Shown: positions 1 through 9,287 of the stretch, one piece after another
Numbering within the stretch: position 1 is the first letter of the stretch
How the letters are laid out: each line of letters opens with the position of its first letter
Source of the DNA: Prolixibacteraceae bacterium
GTDB lineage: Bacteria; Bacteroidota; Bacteroidia; Bacteroidales; Prolixibacteraceae
Reading direction: 5' to 3'
NCBI GenBank assembly: GCA_025210775.1
Contig: JAOARB010000032.1
Span: 1-64,000 of the forward strand
DNA: 64,000 bases
The notes under the pieces: generated by a model
What the model saw: the letters and a program-made list of their open reading frames with translations, nothing else
Told to the model about the DNA's origin: nothing
Database searches by the model: none
Made by a program: the position numbers and the translations under genes

Positions 1-25
1 GAGCCAGGATCAAACTCTTCGTTGT
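1..25 (-). rRNA. 16S ribosomal RNA, 5' end only
   Basis: Read on the minus strand, positions 20 to 1 give GAAGAGTTTGATCCTGGCTC, the conserved first bases of bacterial 16S rRNA (the 27F primer site). By comparison with E. coli, the mature 5' end should lie about five bases upstream, near 25. The rest of the gene and the rRNA operon lie to the left, outside the window. Confidence 0.93.
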
Positions 26-115
26 ATAAAAAGTTATATATTTTCTAGCTCAACAAAAACTCAAATTTATCTTGACGGTTGCTTTTTTGTACTTGTCATT
101 ATCAAAAAAATATCT

Positions 116-207
116 TCAAAGAACTTATTTCTAAATCATTCTACTGCGCCGCTGCGCCGTTGTTTTTGCGGTTGCAAAGATAAGTTATTTATCTTCAAAA
201 CTCCAAA
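116..207 (-). promoter_or_regulatory. rRNA operon promoter and boxA-like leader
   Basis: On the minus strand, 182-175 reads TATCTTTG, matching the Bacteroidota -7 element TAnnTTTG. A TTTG at 207-204, 21 nt upstream, could be the -33 element. The start of transcription would be near 168, giving a leader of about 140 nt. Within it, 124-116 reads GTTCTTTGA, a boxA-like antitermination site typical of rRNA leaders. A GC-rich patch at 140-160 stands out from the AT-rich surroundings. The assignment is inferred from motif and position. Confidence 0.55.
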
Positions 208-540
208 TGTTTTTTCATTTTTATTTTCAAGCGAAAACTCATTTTCAAAACATCTCAAATATCGTTTAGAACGACGCTCTCATTTTTCTCGAAAGCGTTG
301 CAAAGAAAGGGCTTTTTATCTCATAGTTCCAAATAAAAAGCAAACTTTTTTTGAAACTATTTACGTCCCTTTTCCGTATCTGTCTAACCAAAAAGATGTT
401 ATACAGCACATTTTGTTTAATTAAAATCTGCATGGTTTGTATCTCAATCCAAACATTAATGAATTCTCGAAATGGATTTATTTGCCACATTGTATCAACA
501 GCCCAACAGGTGAGCATTAAATATCACCAGAAAAAGACTG

Positions 541-601
541 TATTGAAAGGTACTTCCTCCATGGTTTGTCCATGGACAAACCCATTATTTGACCTATAGA
601 A
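541..601. repeat. Palindromic dispersed repeat, copy 1
   Basis: This intergenic stretch holds a perfect 20-bp palindrome at 563-582 (GGTTTGTCCATGGACAAACC). It is framed on the left by TTGAAAGGTACTT and on the right by ATTTGACCTATAGA. The same framing words and the same TCCATGGTTTG units recur at 59911-60050 in another intergenic region, so this is a dispersed element and not a one-off hairpin. Similarity may continue to about 690 (a TTTATGAA-type word and GATTACAT occur after both copies). Confidence 0.7.
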
Positions 602-777
602 TGTTTTCACGGAAACACTCTCTTCAAATCAAACTGTTTTCTTCTATTTATGAATAAATCCAAACTTTCTACATTGTAACCATCTCTTCTTAGATTACAT
701 GAAATTCATCTTAAGATGGCTATGAAACTACGTCACAAGAGTTACTTCCATTAAAGAAAGCATCACGTACAATAGAG

Positions 778-813
778 AAAAAAAAAGAGAGCCCCTTTAG
801 CAAAGAGCTCTCC
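778..813 (-). terminator. Rho-independent terminator after glnN
   Basis: On the minus strand, GAGAGC pairs with GCTCTC (with additional CTTT/AAAG pairing inside) at 812-787, and this is followed by a run of nine T. It sits about 75 bases after the glnN stop and separates glnN from the rRNA operon. Confidence 0.8.
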
Positions 814-884
814 AAATTGAATTATCAATATAGTTTTCCTGATACACTACTGTTTAATGATCATTCTTGTCTATTTAAATCAGA

Positions 885-3074
885 CTATCTTGCAAAAAGC
901 AATTCTCTATATTTAGGTAGAGGCCACAACTCATTATCCACAACCAATTCTAGTTTATCGATATGGTAACGGATTTCATCAAGGAATGGTCTCACTTGAG
1001 TATTGTAGGCTTCAGCTTTCTCTCTTTCGTTTTCAATTTTGTTTGCAAGCTTTCTAGCATCTACCATTTCGTTCACTTTCAACTTGATTGTTGAGATATG
1101 AATTGAAATGTCTTTGATCAATGATTTTCGAGCAGCAGCCAATTCAGTAAATTCTTCTTCAGAGAAGATATCTCTAAGTCCTTTAACATTTTCTATCAAT
1201 GTTGTTTGATACTGGATAGCAGTAGGAACAATATGATTGATTGCCAAATCACCTAGTACACGAGCCTCAATCTGGATTTTCTTAGTGAATTTTTCATATT
1301 CAACTTCAGTACGACCTTCTAGCTCACGCTCAGAAAAGATTCCTGTCTTAGTAAATAGATCCACTACTTTATCAGAAAGATAAGCATCCAATGCAGCAGG
1401 AACATCTTTGATATTTGTCAAGCCTCGTCTTTCAGCTTCTTCCACCCATTCGTCGCTATAACCATTTCCATCAAAACGGATGTTCTTACATTCGACGATA
1501 AGTTTCTTAAGGATTTGGAAGATAGCTTCATCTTTTTTGATTCCATCTTCAATCAACGCATCTACTTCTTTCTTAAACTCAATCAACTGATTTGCAACAG
1601 CTGTATTTAAGGCGATCATTGGAGCAGCACAGTTAGCCATAGAACCAACAGCACGGAACTCGAAACGGTTACCAGTAAAAGCAAAAGGAGAAGTACGGTT
1701 TCTATCCGTATTATCAAGGATAATTTCTGGGATACGACCGATATCAAATTTCAATGCAGTTTTCTCATCTGGAGTCATCTTACGATCTACAACTGCAGTC
1801 TCAAGGTGGTCTAACATAGCAGACACCTCTGTTCCAAGAAATACAGAAACAATTGCAGGAGGTGCTTCGTTTGCACCAAGACGGTGAGAGTTACTAGCAG
1901 AAACGATAGTTGCACGTAAAAGATCTTGATGATCGAAAACGGCTTTCAATGTATTGACAACAAAAGTCAAGAACTGTAGGTTACTTTTAGGGTTTTTACC
2001 CGGCTTATAAAGAACCACACCAGTATCCGTAGATAGAGACCAGTTGTTATGTTTTCCAGAACCATTAATACCTTTAAAAGGTTTTTCATGAAGAAGAACA
2101 CGGAATCCGTGGTGGCGTGCCACTTTCTTCATCACATCCATGATTAGCTGGTTATGATCGTTTGCAAGGTTAACCTCTTCATAGATAGGAGCAAGTTCAA
2201 ACTGATTAGGAGCAACCTCGTTGTGACGTGTTTTACAAGGGATACCTAATTTGTAAGCCTCATTTTCAAGATCAACCATAAAAGCACCCACTCTTTCAGG
2301 GATTGAACCGAAATAATGGTCATCCAACTGCTGGTCTTTAGCAGAGGCGTGTCCCATCAAAGTTCTACCTGTAAGGTAAAGGTCAGGTCTAGCTAAATAT
2401 AAAGCTTCGTCTACTAAGAAATACTCTTGTTCCCAACCTAAGTTAGCAGTCACTTTAGTTACATTCTTATCAAAATATTGACATACAGCTACCGCTGCTT
2501 TATCAATAAGGTTTGTAACTTTCAACAAAGGAGCTTTATAATCTAGAGCTTCCCCAGTATAAGAGATAAAGATTGTAGGAATACAAAGTGTTGTTCCAAC
2601 AATAAATGCAGGAGAAGAAACATCCCAAGCAGTATATCCACGAGCTTCAAAAGTATCACGAATACCTCCATTAGGGAAAGAAGAAGCATCAGGTTCTTGC
2701 TGAGCAAGAAGAGATCCAGAGAAGTTTTCAACGACACTTCCCATTTCGCCATGTTCGATAAATGCGTCATGCTTTTCAGCAGTACCATCAGTTAATGGAT
2801 GAAACCAGTGAGTATAGTGAGTTACCCCATTCTCCATTGCCCATGCTTTCATACCAATAGCAACCTGGTCTGCAATTTTACGATCAATAGTAACACCATT
2901 GTCAATTGCATCCACAACTGCTTTATAAGCATCAACAGAAAGATACTTTTTCATCTTTGGGCGATTAAAAACCAACTTTCCATAATAATCAGAAGTTAAT
3001 CGTTCCTCTCTCTCCACTAGCTTTGGTTCTCTATGAAGAAGAGTATCCAACGCATTAAATCTTACAGTAGCCAT
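885..3074 (-). CDS. glnN: Glutamine synthetase type III
   Basis: ATP-dependent ligation of ammonia to glutamate, the main cytoplasmic ammonium-assimilation step. At 729 aa it matches the large type III family (GSIII/GlnN) common in Bacteroidota, and is far longer than the roughly 470-aa GlnA type. Visible family features are the N-terminal GSIII region, the core RHNEVAPNQFELAPIYEE, a nucleotide/glutamate site GSGKHNNWSL, and ANEAPPAIVSVFLG. The start is an ATG. It stands alone, with its own terminator and a promoter-like TATATTTG about 140 bases upstream, where a hairpin sits near the predicted mRNA 5' end. Confidence 0.95.
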   Translation of the reverse strand: MATVRFNALDTLLHREPKLVEREERLTSDYYGKLVFNRPKMKKYLSVDAYKAVVDAIDNGVTIDRKIADQVAIGMKAWAMENGVTHYTHWFHPLTDGTAEKHDAFIEHGEMGSVVENFSGSLLAQQEPDASSFPNGGIRDTFEARGYTAWDVSSPAFIVGTTLCIPTIFISYTGEALDYKAPLLKVTNLIDKAAVAVCQYFDKNVTKVTANLGWEQEYFLVDEALYLARPDLYLTGRTLMGHASAKDQQLDDHYFGSIPERVGAFMVDLENEAYKLGIPCKTRHNEVAPNQFELAPIYEEVNLANDHNQLIMDVMKKVARHHGFRVLLHEKPFKGINGSGKHNNWSLSTDTGVVLYKPGKNPKSNLQFLTFVVNTLKAVFDHQDLLRATIVSASNSHRLGANEAPPAIVSVFLGTEVSAMLDHLETAVVDRKMTPDEKTALKFDIGRIPEIILDNTDRNRTSPFAFTGNRFEFRAVGSMANCAAPMIALNTAVANQLIEFKKEVDALIEDGIKKDEAIFQILKKLIVECKNIRFDGNGYSDEWVEEAERRGLTNIKDVPAALDAYLSDKVVDLFTKTGIFSERELEGRTEVEYEKFTKKIQIEARVLGDLAINHIVPTAIQYQTTLIENVKGLRDIFSEEEFTELAAARKSLIKDISIHISTIKLKVNEMVDARKLANKIENEREKAEAYNTQVRPFLDEIRYHIDKLELVVDNELWPLPKYRELLFAR

Positions 3075-3187
3075 AAAAATATATTTTGTTCTTTATTTTA
3101 TTTCAATAATCCAAATATATACCATATATCGAATAAACATCAAAAATAGATAGGTCAATACAGATATATTTAATAATATTTTAATAA

Positions 3188-3224
3188 ACACCCCCTATTT
3201 TTCATGGGGTGTGATGCAAATATA
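3188..3224 (-). promoter_or_regulatory. Putative glnN promoter and 5' leader hairpin
   Basis: On the minus strand, 3224-3217 reads TATATTTG (TAnnTTTG consensus). Directly downstream, ACACCCC at 3188 and GGGGTGT at 3212 form a hairpin at or near the predicted 5' end of a roughly 135-nt glnN leader. No clear -33 element is seen. The rest of 3075-3474 is AT-rich and holds no gene that I can support. Confidence 0.4.
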
Positions 3225-3474
3225 CAAATTAGAAGGAAAAATGGAAGGAAAATATCTATTATTTTACGATTCTTAATAAATAATCAACATACAACGACAA
3301 TATGTAAGTATACACAAGTTTATCATAGCATTAACACACTATTTACAGACATTTAATTTCATTGCATTACTACGCAAACGATTTCATAAATGATAATGAA
3401 TAATATCCATATTATCTTTAAACAAAAAATTATACCTTTAAAGAATAGTGTAGAATAAAAAAATCATTCATATT

Positions 3475-4836
3475 ATGGAGCAAATAAACAAGTATATCGA
3501 ACAACACCAGCAACGTTTCTTAGATGAACTGTTTGGACTTATTCGTATTCCATCGATAAGTTCTATCAAGGATCACAAAGCAGACATGTACAAAGCAGCA
3601 GAATATTGGAAACAGTTATTACTTGATGCTGGTGCTGATAAGGCTGAGATTTTTGAAACTCCTGGTAACCCTGTAACTTATGGGGAAAAGATTATTGATC
3701 CTAATCTTCCAACAGTATTAGTTTATGGGCATATGGATGTAATGCCTGTTGATCCTATTGAGTTATGGGATTCGGCTCCTTTTGAACCAGAAATCAGAGA
3801 TGGAAAGATCTGGGCAAGAGGTGCAGATGATGACAAAGGACAAGCATTTATGCATGCAAAAGCATTTGAATACCTTGTAAAGACCAATCAACTTACATGT
3901 AATGTAAAATTTATGATTGAGGGAGAAGAAGAGATTGGGTCAGTCAATCTAGGTGCGTTTTGCGAGGGCCACAAAGAGATGCTAAAGTCAGATATCATAT
4001 TGGTTTCGGACACAGGAATGATTGCAAGAGATATTCCAAGCATCACCACAGGTCTAAGAGGTTTAGCTTATTGGCAAGTTGAAGTTACAGGGCCAAATAG
4101 AGACCTACACTCAGGTATCTTTGGAGGCGCAGTAGCCAATCCTGTAAATGAGTTATGTAAACTTATCGCACAGATGACCGATGAGAACAATCATATCACA
4201 ATTCCAGGATTCTATGACGACGTGATCGAAGTGTCTGATGAAGAGAGAGCAAAATTGGCCAAAGCACCATTCAATTTAGAGAATTACAAAAAATCACTAG
4301 ATATCGAAGAGGTACAAGGAGAAAAAGGATATACTACACCTGAAAGAACAGGAATACGTCCTTCATTTGACATTTGTGGTATCTGGGGAGGATATACAGG
4401 AGAAGGAGCCAAAACAGTTCTTCCATCAAAAGCATATGCAAAAATCTCAAGTCGATTAGTTCCTAATCAAGATCATGAAAAGATTGCAGTATTATTTAAA
4501 GAATATTTTGAAAGTATTGCACCAAAATCGATCAAAGTAGAGGTAACACCTCATCATGGAGGACAAGGATATGTATGTCCTATTGACCTAACAGCCTACA
4601 AAGCTGCAGAAAAGGCATATGAGGATGTATATGAAAAGACTCCTGTACCAGTACGTAGTGGAGGAAGTATCCCTATTATTTCAACATTCGAAAGAATCTT
4701 AGGAACAAAATCTGTTTTAATGGGATTTGGTTTGGAAAGTGATGCGATCCATTCACCAAATGAGAATTTCCCATTAGAGAACTTCTTCAATGGAATTAGA
4801 ACCATCACACGATTCTACAAACATTACAAAGGATAA
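3475..4836 (+). CDS. M20 family dipeptidase
   Basis: Predicted cytoplasmic zinc dipeptidase of the M20A/M20F carnosinase-like family, 453 aa, a normal length. Zinc-site motifs are visible: VLVYGHMDVMPVDP (metal-binding His and Asp), GRGADDDKGQ (an ARGADDDKGQ-type bridging Asp), EGEEEIGS (catalytic Glu pair) and a C-terminal LESDAIHSPNE containing the last metal His. The central lid/dimerization domain contains HSGIFGG. The start is an ATG and the gene stands alone on the plus strand. It likely hydrolyses di- or tripeptides; exact substrates cannot be read from sequence. Confidence 0.9.
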   Translation: MEQINKYIEQHQQRFLDELFGLIRIPSISSIKDHKADMYKAAEYWKQLLLDAGADKAEIFETPGNPVTYGEKIIDPNLPTVLVYGHMDVMPVDPIELWDSAPFEPEIRDGKIWARGADDDKGQAFMHAKAFEYLVKTNQLTCNVKFMIEGEEEIGSVNLGAFCEGHKEMLKSDIILVSDTGMIARDIPSITTGLRGLAYWQVEVTGPNRDLHSGIFGGAVANPVNELCKLIAQMTDENNHITIPGFYDDVIEVSDEERAKLAKAPFNLENYKKSLDIEEVQGEKGYTTPERTGIRPSFDICGIWGGYTGEGAKTVLPSKAYAKISSRLVPNQDHEKIAVLFKEYFESIAPKSIKVEVTPHHGGQGYVCPIDLTAYKAAEKAYEDVYEKTPVPVRSGGSIPIISTFERILGTKSVLMGFGLESDAIHSPNENFPLENFFNGIRTITRFYKHYKG

Positions 4837-4852
4837 TATTAAGATCAAAAAA

Positions 4853-4890
4853 TAGAATGGAGAAACATATTTAATGTTTCTCCATTTTTT
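4853..4890. terminator. Bidirectional terminator
   Basis: ATGGAGAAACAT (4857-4868) pairs perfectly with ATGTTTCTCCAT (4874-4885). A T-run follows on the plus strand, and an A-run before the hairpin gives a T-run on the minus strand. It lies between the convergent dipeptidase and glycosyltransferase genes and can serve both. Confidence 0.85.
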
Positions 4891-4899
4891 ATGTCTATG

Positions 4900-6432
4900 T
4901 TAATGATCCCATTTCATTAAAAAACAAGCAGGGTAACCAACAGCACAAACTTGTTTAAATTCAGATGACCTGCTTTTCAATGCTGGGACAAGATATCTAG
5001 TAGTTGAAGCATATCCGAGCCTATCAATGACAACATGAGAGACATGGTTCTTTTGCATGTCCTTTAATAAGACATTCTCTTTTGCATTTTTAAACATTGC
5101 CACTTTTCTATTTGCATAGAGATAAAACAGTGCTGGTTTACGACAAGCAATAACAGCATCTTTGGGTGTATTGCTTTCACACCATTTTGCTAGATGAAAA
5201 TAACTAACATATTTTTGAGTCCACTTCACGTCTCTTCGATAATTCAACTTCTTTACTGAAGGCAGATTGAACAGTATAAATATTCCTAGAAGTCCTACTT
5301 TAATCTTGGTGTTATTCTGATTCTCCAACGCTACATATCTCCCCCAAAAGATATTATATAATGATAAGAGCAGAAGAAATTGAAGAATAGGAACAATAGG
5401 TAACATAAAACGAACACCAAACCATACAGTTGGCCATAACAACTGAATAAGAAACTGTCCGGACAAATAGCCTATCAATAATCCTCTATATTTTTTTGTC
5501 ACAGAAAAGATTCCATAAATCACCAATCCAATAATAAAAAGACCAATAATATAGTGATACCAGAGAGGATCCTTCGTTTGAGGAATATCTAAAAAAGGAA
5601 ATACACTGCGAGGAATCTCTTTAGATATATAACGCAATATATTCTCACCAATTCTATTAAACAAATCTGTCCATTGCATCATACCAAGTTCTGGTCGATA
5701 TGGATTCTTTAAGATCAATTGATTTATATAAATATTCCCTCCTAAACTAATTCCACGAAGAGTCCATGGCAATACACCTAAGACAAACAGCACAAAGACA
5801 CCTATAGCTTTACGCCATTTCTTCATAATAAGAAAAAATAATACAACACCTCCAAATAATGCTACTCCTTGAGATCGGATATAATACGAGAGGACCAAAG
5901 TAATAATAGACAAATAAAAATAAAGCCCGTTCTTTTTGGTCTGATGATCATCCTTTAACACAAAGAACAGTGTTAATAATGAAAAGAACATAAATGACAT
6001 TTCACTCATCATGATATAACTATACCTCAATATCTGACTATTAAGCAGAACAACCATAGACACTAGAAACGAAAAATTCATATTTTTCGTTATATTGTGC
6101 ACAATAGCAAATAATATAAGTAAAGAAGAGAAAAAAAATAATCCATTGCATATTTTTATCCAAAGAAAACTACTGGAAACAAACATAGCAATCGATATTA
6201 GAAATGGATAACCAGGAGGGAAATGGTTTGCCAAGGGCTCACCATACATGTGGATATTTCGATATCCATTGCCAAGATGAATTGATTTACCCAAGATATA
6301 ATAAAAAGCATTGTCTCCACCAAGGAACAATTTATGATCGAAAACGAGACAATAAACAAAAGTGAAACAAAAAGCTAAGATTAGCCAATAGCACATCAAA
6401 GCTTTATTCTTTTGGAGAAATCTAGTTATCAT
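4900..6432 (-). CDS. GT-C glycosyltransferase, ArnT/PMT (GT39)-like membrane protein
   Basis: A 510-aa polytopic inner-membrane protein with about ten hydrophobic segments. After the first membrane segment there is a periplasmic loop with GGDNAFYYILGKSIHLGNG and HFPPGYP. This acidic loop followed by a PPGYP-type motif is characteristic of GT-C enzymes that move sugars from polyprenyl-phosphate donors. The soluble C-terminal portion (after about residue 380) looks like the usual periplasmic tail. The acceptor is unknown. No glycan-cluster genes lie next to it, so it may act in general surface glycosylation or lipid modification. Confidence 0.75.
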   Translation of the reverse strand: MITRFLQKNKALMCYWLILAFCFTFVYCLVFDHKLFLGGDNAFYYILGKSIHLGNGYRNIHMYGEPLANHFPPGYPFLISIAMFVSSSFLWIKICNGLFFFSSLLILFAIVHNITKNMNFSFLVSMVVLLNSQILRYSYIMMSEMSFMFFSLLTLFFVLKDDHQTKKNGLYFYLSIITLVLSYYIRSQGVALFGGVVLFFLIMKKWRKAIGVFVLFVLGVLPWTLRGISLGGNIYINQLILKNPYRPELGMMQWTDLFNRIGENILRYISKEIPRSVFPFLDIPQTKDPLWYHYIIGLFIIGLVIYGIFSVTKKYRGLLIGYLSGQFLIQLLWPTVWFGVRFMLPIVPILQFLLLLSLYNIFWGRYVALENQNNTKIKVGLLGIFILFNLPSVKKLNYRRDVKWTQKYVSYFHLAKWCESNTPKDAVIACRKPALFYLYANRKVAMFKNAKENVLLKDMQKNHVSHVVIDRLGYASTTRYLVPALKSRSSEFKQVCAVGYPACFLMKWDH

Positions 6433-6555
6433 ATCTTATAGTTTATCATTATTATTGAACAATAAAGATAATGAAAAGCATATAAAACTTAAAGAGGTTA
6501 CTATCTGCATCATTTTTGTATCAATAGTAAAATTCCCAAATATCAAGAATCTATA

Positions 6556-8304
6556 ATGAGAGTAAAAAAACAGACAATACGAATCATATGGGCAACAACA
6601 TTTTCATTATTTATTCTGTTGTCCACGATACATATTACTACTTTCATTCCTACGTTTAAACAATTGCAAAAAGAGCAATTAAACCTTCATAAGCTAAAGA
6701 TTGAATCGATACTTCAGAACCAAGAAAAAGACGTATCTAATTTACATAGCCAAATTCTCCAATTAGATAAACATCTATTAAAAAAGAGGAACAATGTCAA
6801 TATTCTTCGAACGTCCAAAATTCATGGCTACCTAATATTCAACAAGAAAGAGGGAATAATAAAAAACTTATACAAATCGAAACAAATCCCCTCGACAGAC
6901 TTAACCGAAATAATCGACGTATTAAAATCATACCTTTCTGTATATAATAATGAGAGCATATCAGGGCTTTATCAGATCAAAAGAAAAGTATATCAAATTG
7001 ATACCAAAAGAATACATCCTACCAGCCGATATAACAAGAACTACTCTATACTTATTCGAAGGCTTTACCATCAGTGCTTCCACAAAGCACTAGAAGATCA
7101 TCAATCAATGGATTATTTTAAAATTCAATTTGATTATGGATTTAAACTGAAAGACAAATCTCAATTTCCTCCAAACTTATCAGATCAGATCAACACACAT
7201 ATCTCAAAGAGTAAATATTGTCATAGTCAGATTATTATCATGTCTAATTTTTGTCATTATCCGATAATATGGGATGTTCAATACTATCCTTCCATTATCA
7301 ACAAAGCCAAACGACAAACAGTAATTGAAATCATTCTTCTATTGCTTCTTTTAGTAAGTTTCTCTCAAACGATTATTCGTATTCTTGAGAATAAGATCAA
7401 CAATCCTCTTAGAGAAATTGTATCTCAGATTGAAGAGATGGAAAGTTTAGATATGATTGATCCTATAACACTACAAAGTGGACCTCGCGAACTCCAAATA
7501 CTAAGCAATAAACTCAATCAACTATTTAATGAATTTAATACCCAACAAACTCTATTCCACAGAAACAATGACAATTTGTCCAATGCTCTAATACAAAGTA
7601 AGATTAGCGAGAAACAGATTGTATCCTTCTTTTCAAACATGTCCCATGACATACGAACGCCTTTGAATGCAATCATAGGTTTTAGCGAACTAATAACAGA
7701 AAACACATGTAATGAAATTGAGCGTCGAGAGTATAGTCATATTGTAATCGATAATGGCAATAAACTTATTGATTATATTGAAAACATGATACAACTATCG
7801 AAGCTAATAAATAATACACTTACACCGAATAGAAGTTACGTCCGATTAGAAGATCTAGTTAGAAAAATAAAAGTACATACTAACAAACTCTCTGAACTGC
7901 ATGAAAAAGATCATCTAGATAAGATTTTTTGTATTCAAAATAACATCTTAGAGGAAGTCATATATACAGATGAAAAACTTCTTGCTAAAGCATTATACAA
8001 CCTTATCTCAAATGCAATCAAATTTACAAATGAAGGATATATAAAAATAGATCTCGAAGTAAAAGAAGATAGTACCCTTATCACAATCTCAGACACAGGA
8101 GTTGGAATCAGAGCAGAATTTATCGATCATTTAGGCAAAGAATTCCTTCAAGAAGAAGACACTTATACGAAGAGTATTGAAGGGACAGGAATTGGATTAA
8201 GCATTACCTATCGAATAATAAAAATACTAGGAGGGGAATTGAACATTAAATCATCTAAAAATAAAGGTACAGAGATCCAAATATCTATACCTTTACTTAG
8301 ATAA
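6556..8304 (+). CDS. Membrane-bound sensor histidine kinase, orphan
   Basis: 582 aa. One membrane segment lies at about residues 9-31 and a second at about 255-275. They enclose a roughly 220-residue periplasmic sensor region with no motif I recognise. A HAMP-like linker follows (NNPLREIVSQIEEME). The HisKA H-box is SHDIRTPLNAIIGFSELI, with the phospho-accepting His near residue 364. The HATPase domain shows the N-box LISNAIKFT, the G1 box DTGVGI and the G2 box GTGIGLSI. There is no receiver domain, and no response regulator is adjacent on either strand, so its partner is encoded elsewhere. Confidence 0.9.
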   Translation: MRVKKQTIRIIWATTFSLFILLSTIHITTFIPTFKQLQKEQLNLHKLKIESILQNQEKDVSNLHSQILQLDKHLLKKRNNVNILRTSKIHGYLIFNKKEGIIKNLYKSKQIPSTDLTEIIDVLKSYLSVYNNESISGLYQIKRKVYQIDTKRIHPTSRYNKNYSILIRRLYHQCFHKALEDHQSMDYFKIQFDYGFKLKDKSQFPPNLSDQINTHISKSKYCHSQIIIMSNFCHYPIIWDVQYYPSIINKAKRQTVIEIILLLLLLVSFSQTIIRILENKINNPLREIVSQIEEMESLDMIDPITLQSGPRELQILSNKLNQLFNEFNTQQTLFHRNNDNLSNALIQSKISEKQIVSFFSNMSHDIRTPLNAIIGFSELITENTCNEIERREYSHIVIDNGNKLIDYIENMIQLSKLINNTLTPNRSYVRLEDLVRKIKVHTNKLSELHEKDHLDKIFCIQNNILEEVIYTDEKLLAKALYNLISNAIKFTNEGYIKIDLEVKEDSTLITISDTGVGIRAEFIDHLGKEFLQEEDTYTKSIEGTGIGLSITYRIIKILGGELNIKSSKNKGTEIQISIPLLR

Positions 8305-8307
8305 TTA

Positions 8308-8889
8308 TTATTTCAAATTATTTTTCTCTACATATTCAGCTGCAACAGTTAAATCTTCATACCAAGCTTCGCCATATTTACGAATTAATGGTTCTTTAAG
8401 TAATTGCCAAACAGCAACATCTTTCTCACGACCATTATCGACAGCACATTTACAAATGTCTAGCTCTTGATAATTGATTGCATCAAACTCTTCATACTCT
8501 GTGATTCGAATAGGGAAAAGATGACAACTTACTGGTTTTCGAAAATCAACTTTTTTTTCTAACCATAATTTCTCAATAGCACATTTTGTACAACCATTCT
8601 CATCAACAAAAGTATATACACACTCTCCATCACCAACAATAGGAGTAACTAAATCACCATCAGAATCAATAATTGAAAAACCTTGCTTCTCTACTTCATG
8701 CTTATTGGTTTCACATAACTCTGGCTCAATTAAGGGATATATCTCCTCAATTTTTTTTGCTTCTTCCTCTGTAAGTGGAGCCCCTGAATCACCAGAGACA
8801 CAACATTCCCCTTTACATTTTAAAAGGTCGCACAAGAATCTTTTGTGAAACACATCAAAACTAACAATCGTATTACCAACTTCGATCAC
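8308..8889 (-). CDS. DUF3109 family Cys-rich protein
   Basis: 193 aa, cytoplasmic, conserved in Bacteroidota and related to YkgJ-type zinc/iron-chelating proteins. Conserved cysteines are arranged as CDLLKCKGECC near the N-terminus, then C..CAIE, CHLFPIR and a late DICKCA, which suggests a metal or Fe-S site. The start codon is GTG at 8889. I accept it because the protein then begins MIEVGNTIVSFD, as family members do, and no in-frame ATG is nearby. The function of the family is not established. It converges with the histidine kinase, with stops three bases apart. Confidence 0.85.
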   Translation of the reverse strand: MIEVGNTIVSFDVFHKRFLCDLLKCKGECCVSGDSGAPLTEEEAKKIEEIYPLIEPELCETNKHEVEKQGFSIIDSDGDLVTPIVGDGECVYTFVDENGCTKCAIEKLWLEKKVDFRKPVSCHLFPIRITEYEEFDAINYQELDICKCAVDNGREKDVAVWQLLKEPLIRKYGEAWYEDLTVAAEYVEKNNLK

Positions 8890-8926
8890 AACAATAAATA
8901 TAAATATGTGAGTATATTATTAAAAT

Positions 8927-8955
8927 GAAAAAAGCCCCACATAACTGTGAAGCTT
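8927..8955 (-). terminator. Terminator of the first tRNA-Phe pair
   Basis: On the minus strand, AAGC/GCTT and TCACA/TGTGG pair around a GTTA loop and are followed by six T. It sits immediately downstream of the tRNA at 8962-9034. Confidence 0.75.
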
Positions 8956-8961
8956 CTTAAG

Positions 8962-9034
8962 TGGTGCCACCTGGAATCGAACCAGGGACACAAGGATTTT
9001 CAGTCCTTTGCTCTACCAACTGAGCTATGGCACC
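8962..9034 (-). tRNA. tRNA-Phe (GAA), copy 1
   Basis: A 73-nt cloverleaf on the minus strand. The acceptor stem is GGTGCCA/TGGCACC, the D-arm GCTC-AGTTGGTA-GAGC, the anticodon loop CTGAAAA with anticodon GAA, and the T-loop GGTTCGATTCC. The discriminator is A. CCA is not encoded. Identical in sequence to four more copies in this window. Confidence 0.97.
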
Positions 9035-9080
9035 TTACCGAATATGTAGTAGATTTTTCATCCACTGAAGTCTCTTTGAG

Positions 9081-9153
9081 TGGTGCCACCTGGAATCGAA
9101 CCAGGGACACAAGGATTTTCAGTCCTTTGCTCTACCAACTGAGCTATGGCACC
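9081..9153 (-). tRNA. tRNA-Phe (GAA), copy 2
   Basis: The same 73-nt sequence as copy 1, 46 bases upstream of it in the direction of transcription. The anticodon is GAA. CCA is not encoded. It is probably co-transcribed with copy 1 and ends at the terminator at 8927-8955. Confidence 0.97.
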
Positions 9154-9171
9154 CTTTTCTTAAAGACATTG

Positions 9172-9202
9172 CGAATATAGAACAAAAATCTTTACGAACA
9201 AA
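9172..9202 (-). promoter_or_regulatory. Putative promoter of tRNA-Phe copies 1-2
   Basis: On the minus strand, TTTG at 9202-9199 is followed by a 19-nt spacer and TATATTCG at 9179-9172. This is the Bacteroidota TTTG-N19-TAnnTTTG pattern with one mismatch, about 18 bases upstream of the first tRNA of the pair. Confidence 0.55.
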
Positions 9203-9287
9203 ACAGAAACAAGTCAAAAAAAGCCCACACACTTGGAGGATATTACACAACCAACAAGAAATCAAAAGGATAGTTATCTAAAAAAAA

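Noticed and set aside
266..599. Overlapping frames on both strands between the rRNA leader and glnN
   Set aside because: They cover non-coding leader and the palindromic repeat and have no protein-like features.
8947..9180. Plus-strand frame of 77 codons with an internal repeat
   Set aside because: It runs through two tRNA-Phe genes; the repeated peptide is only the antisense of the tRNA sequence.
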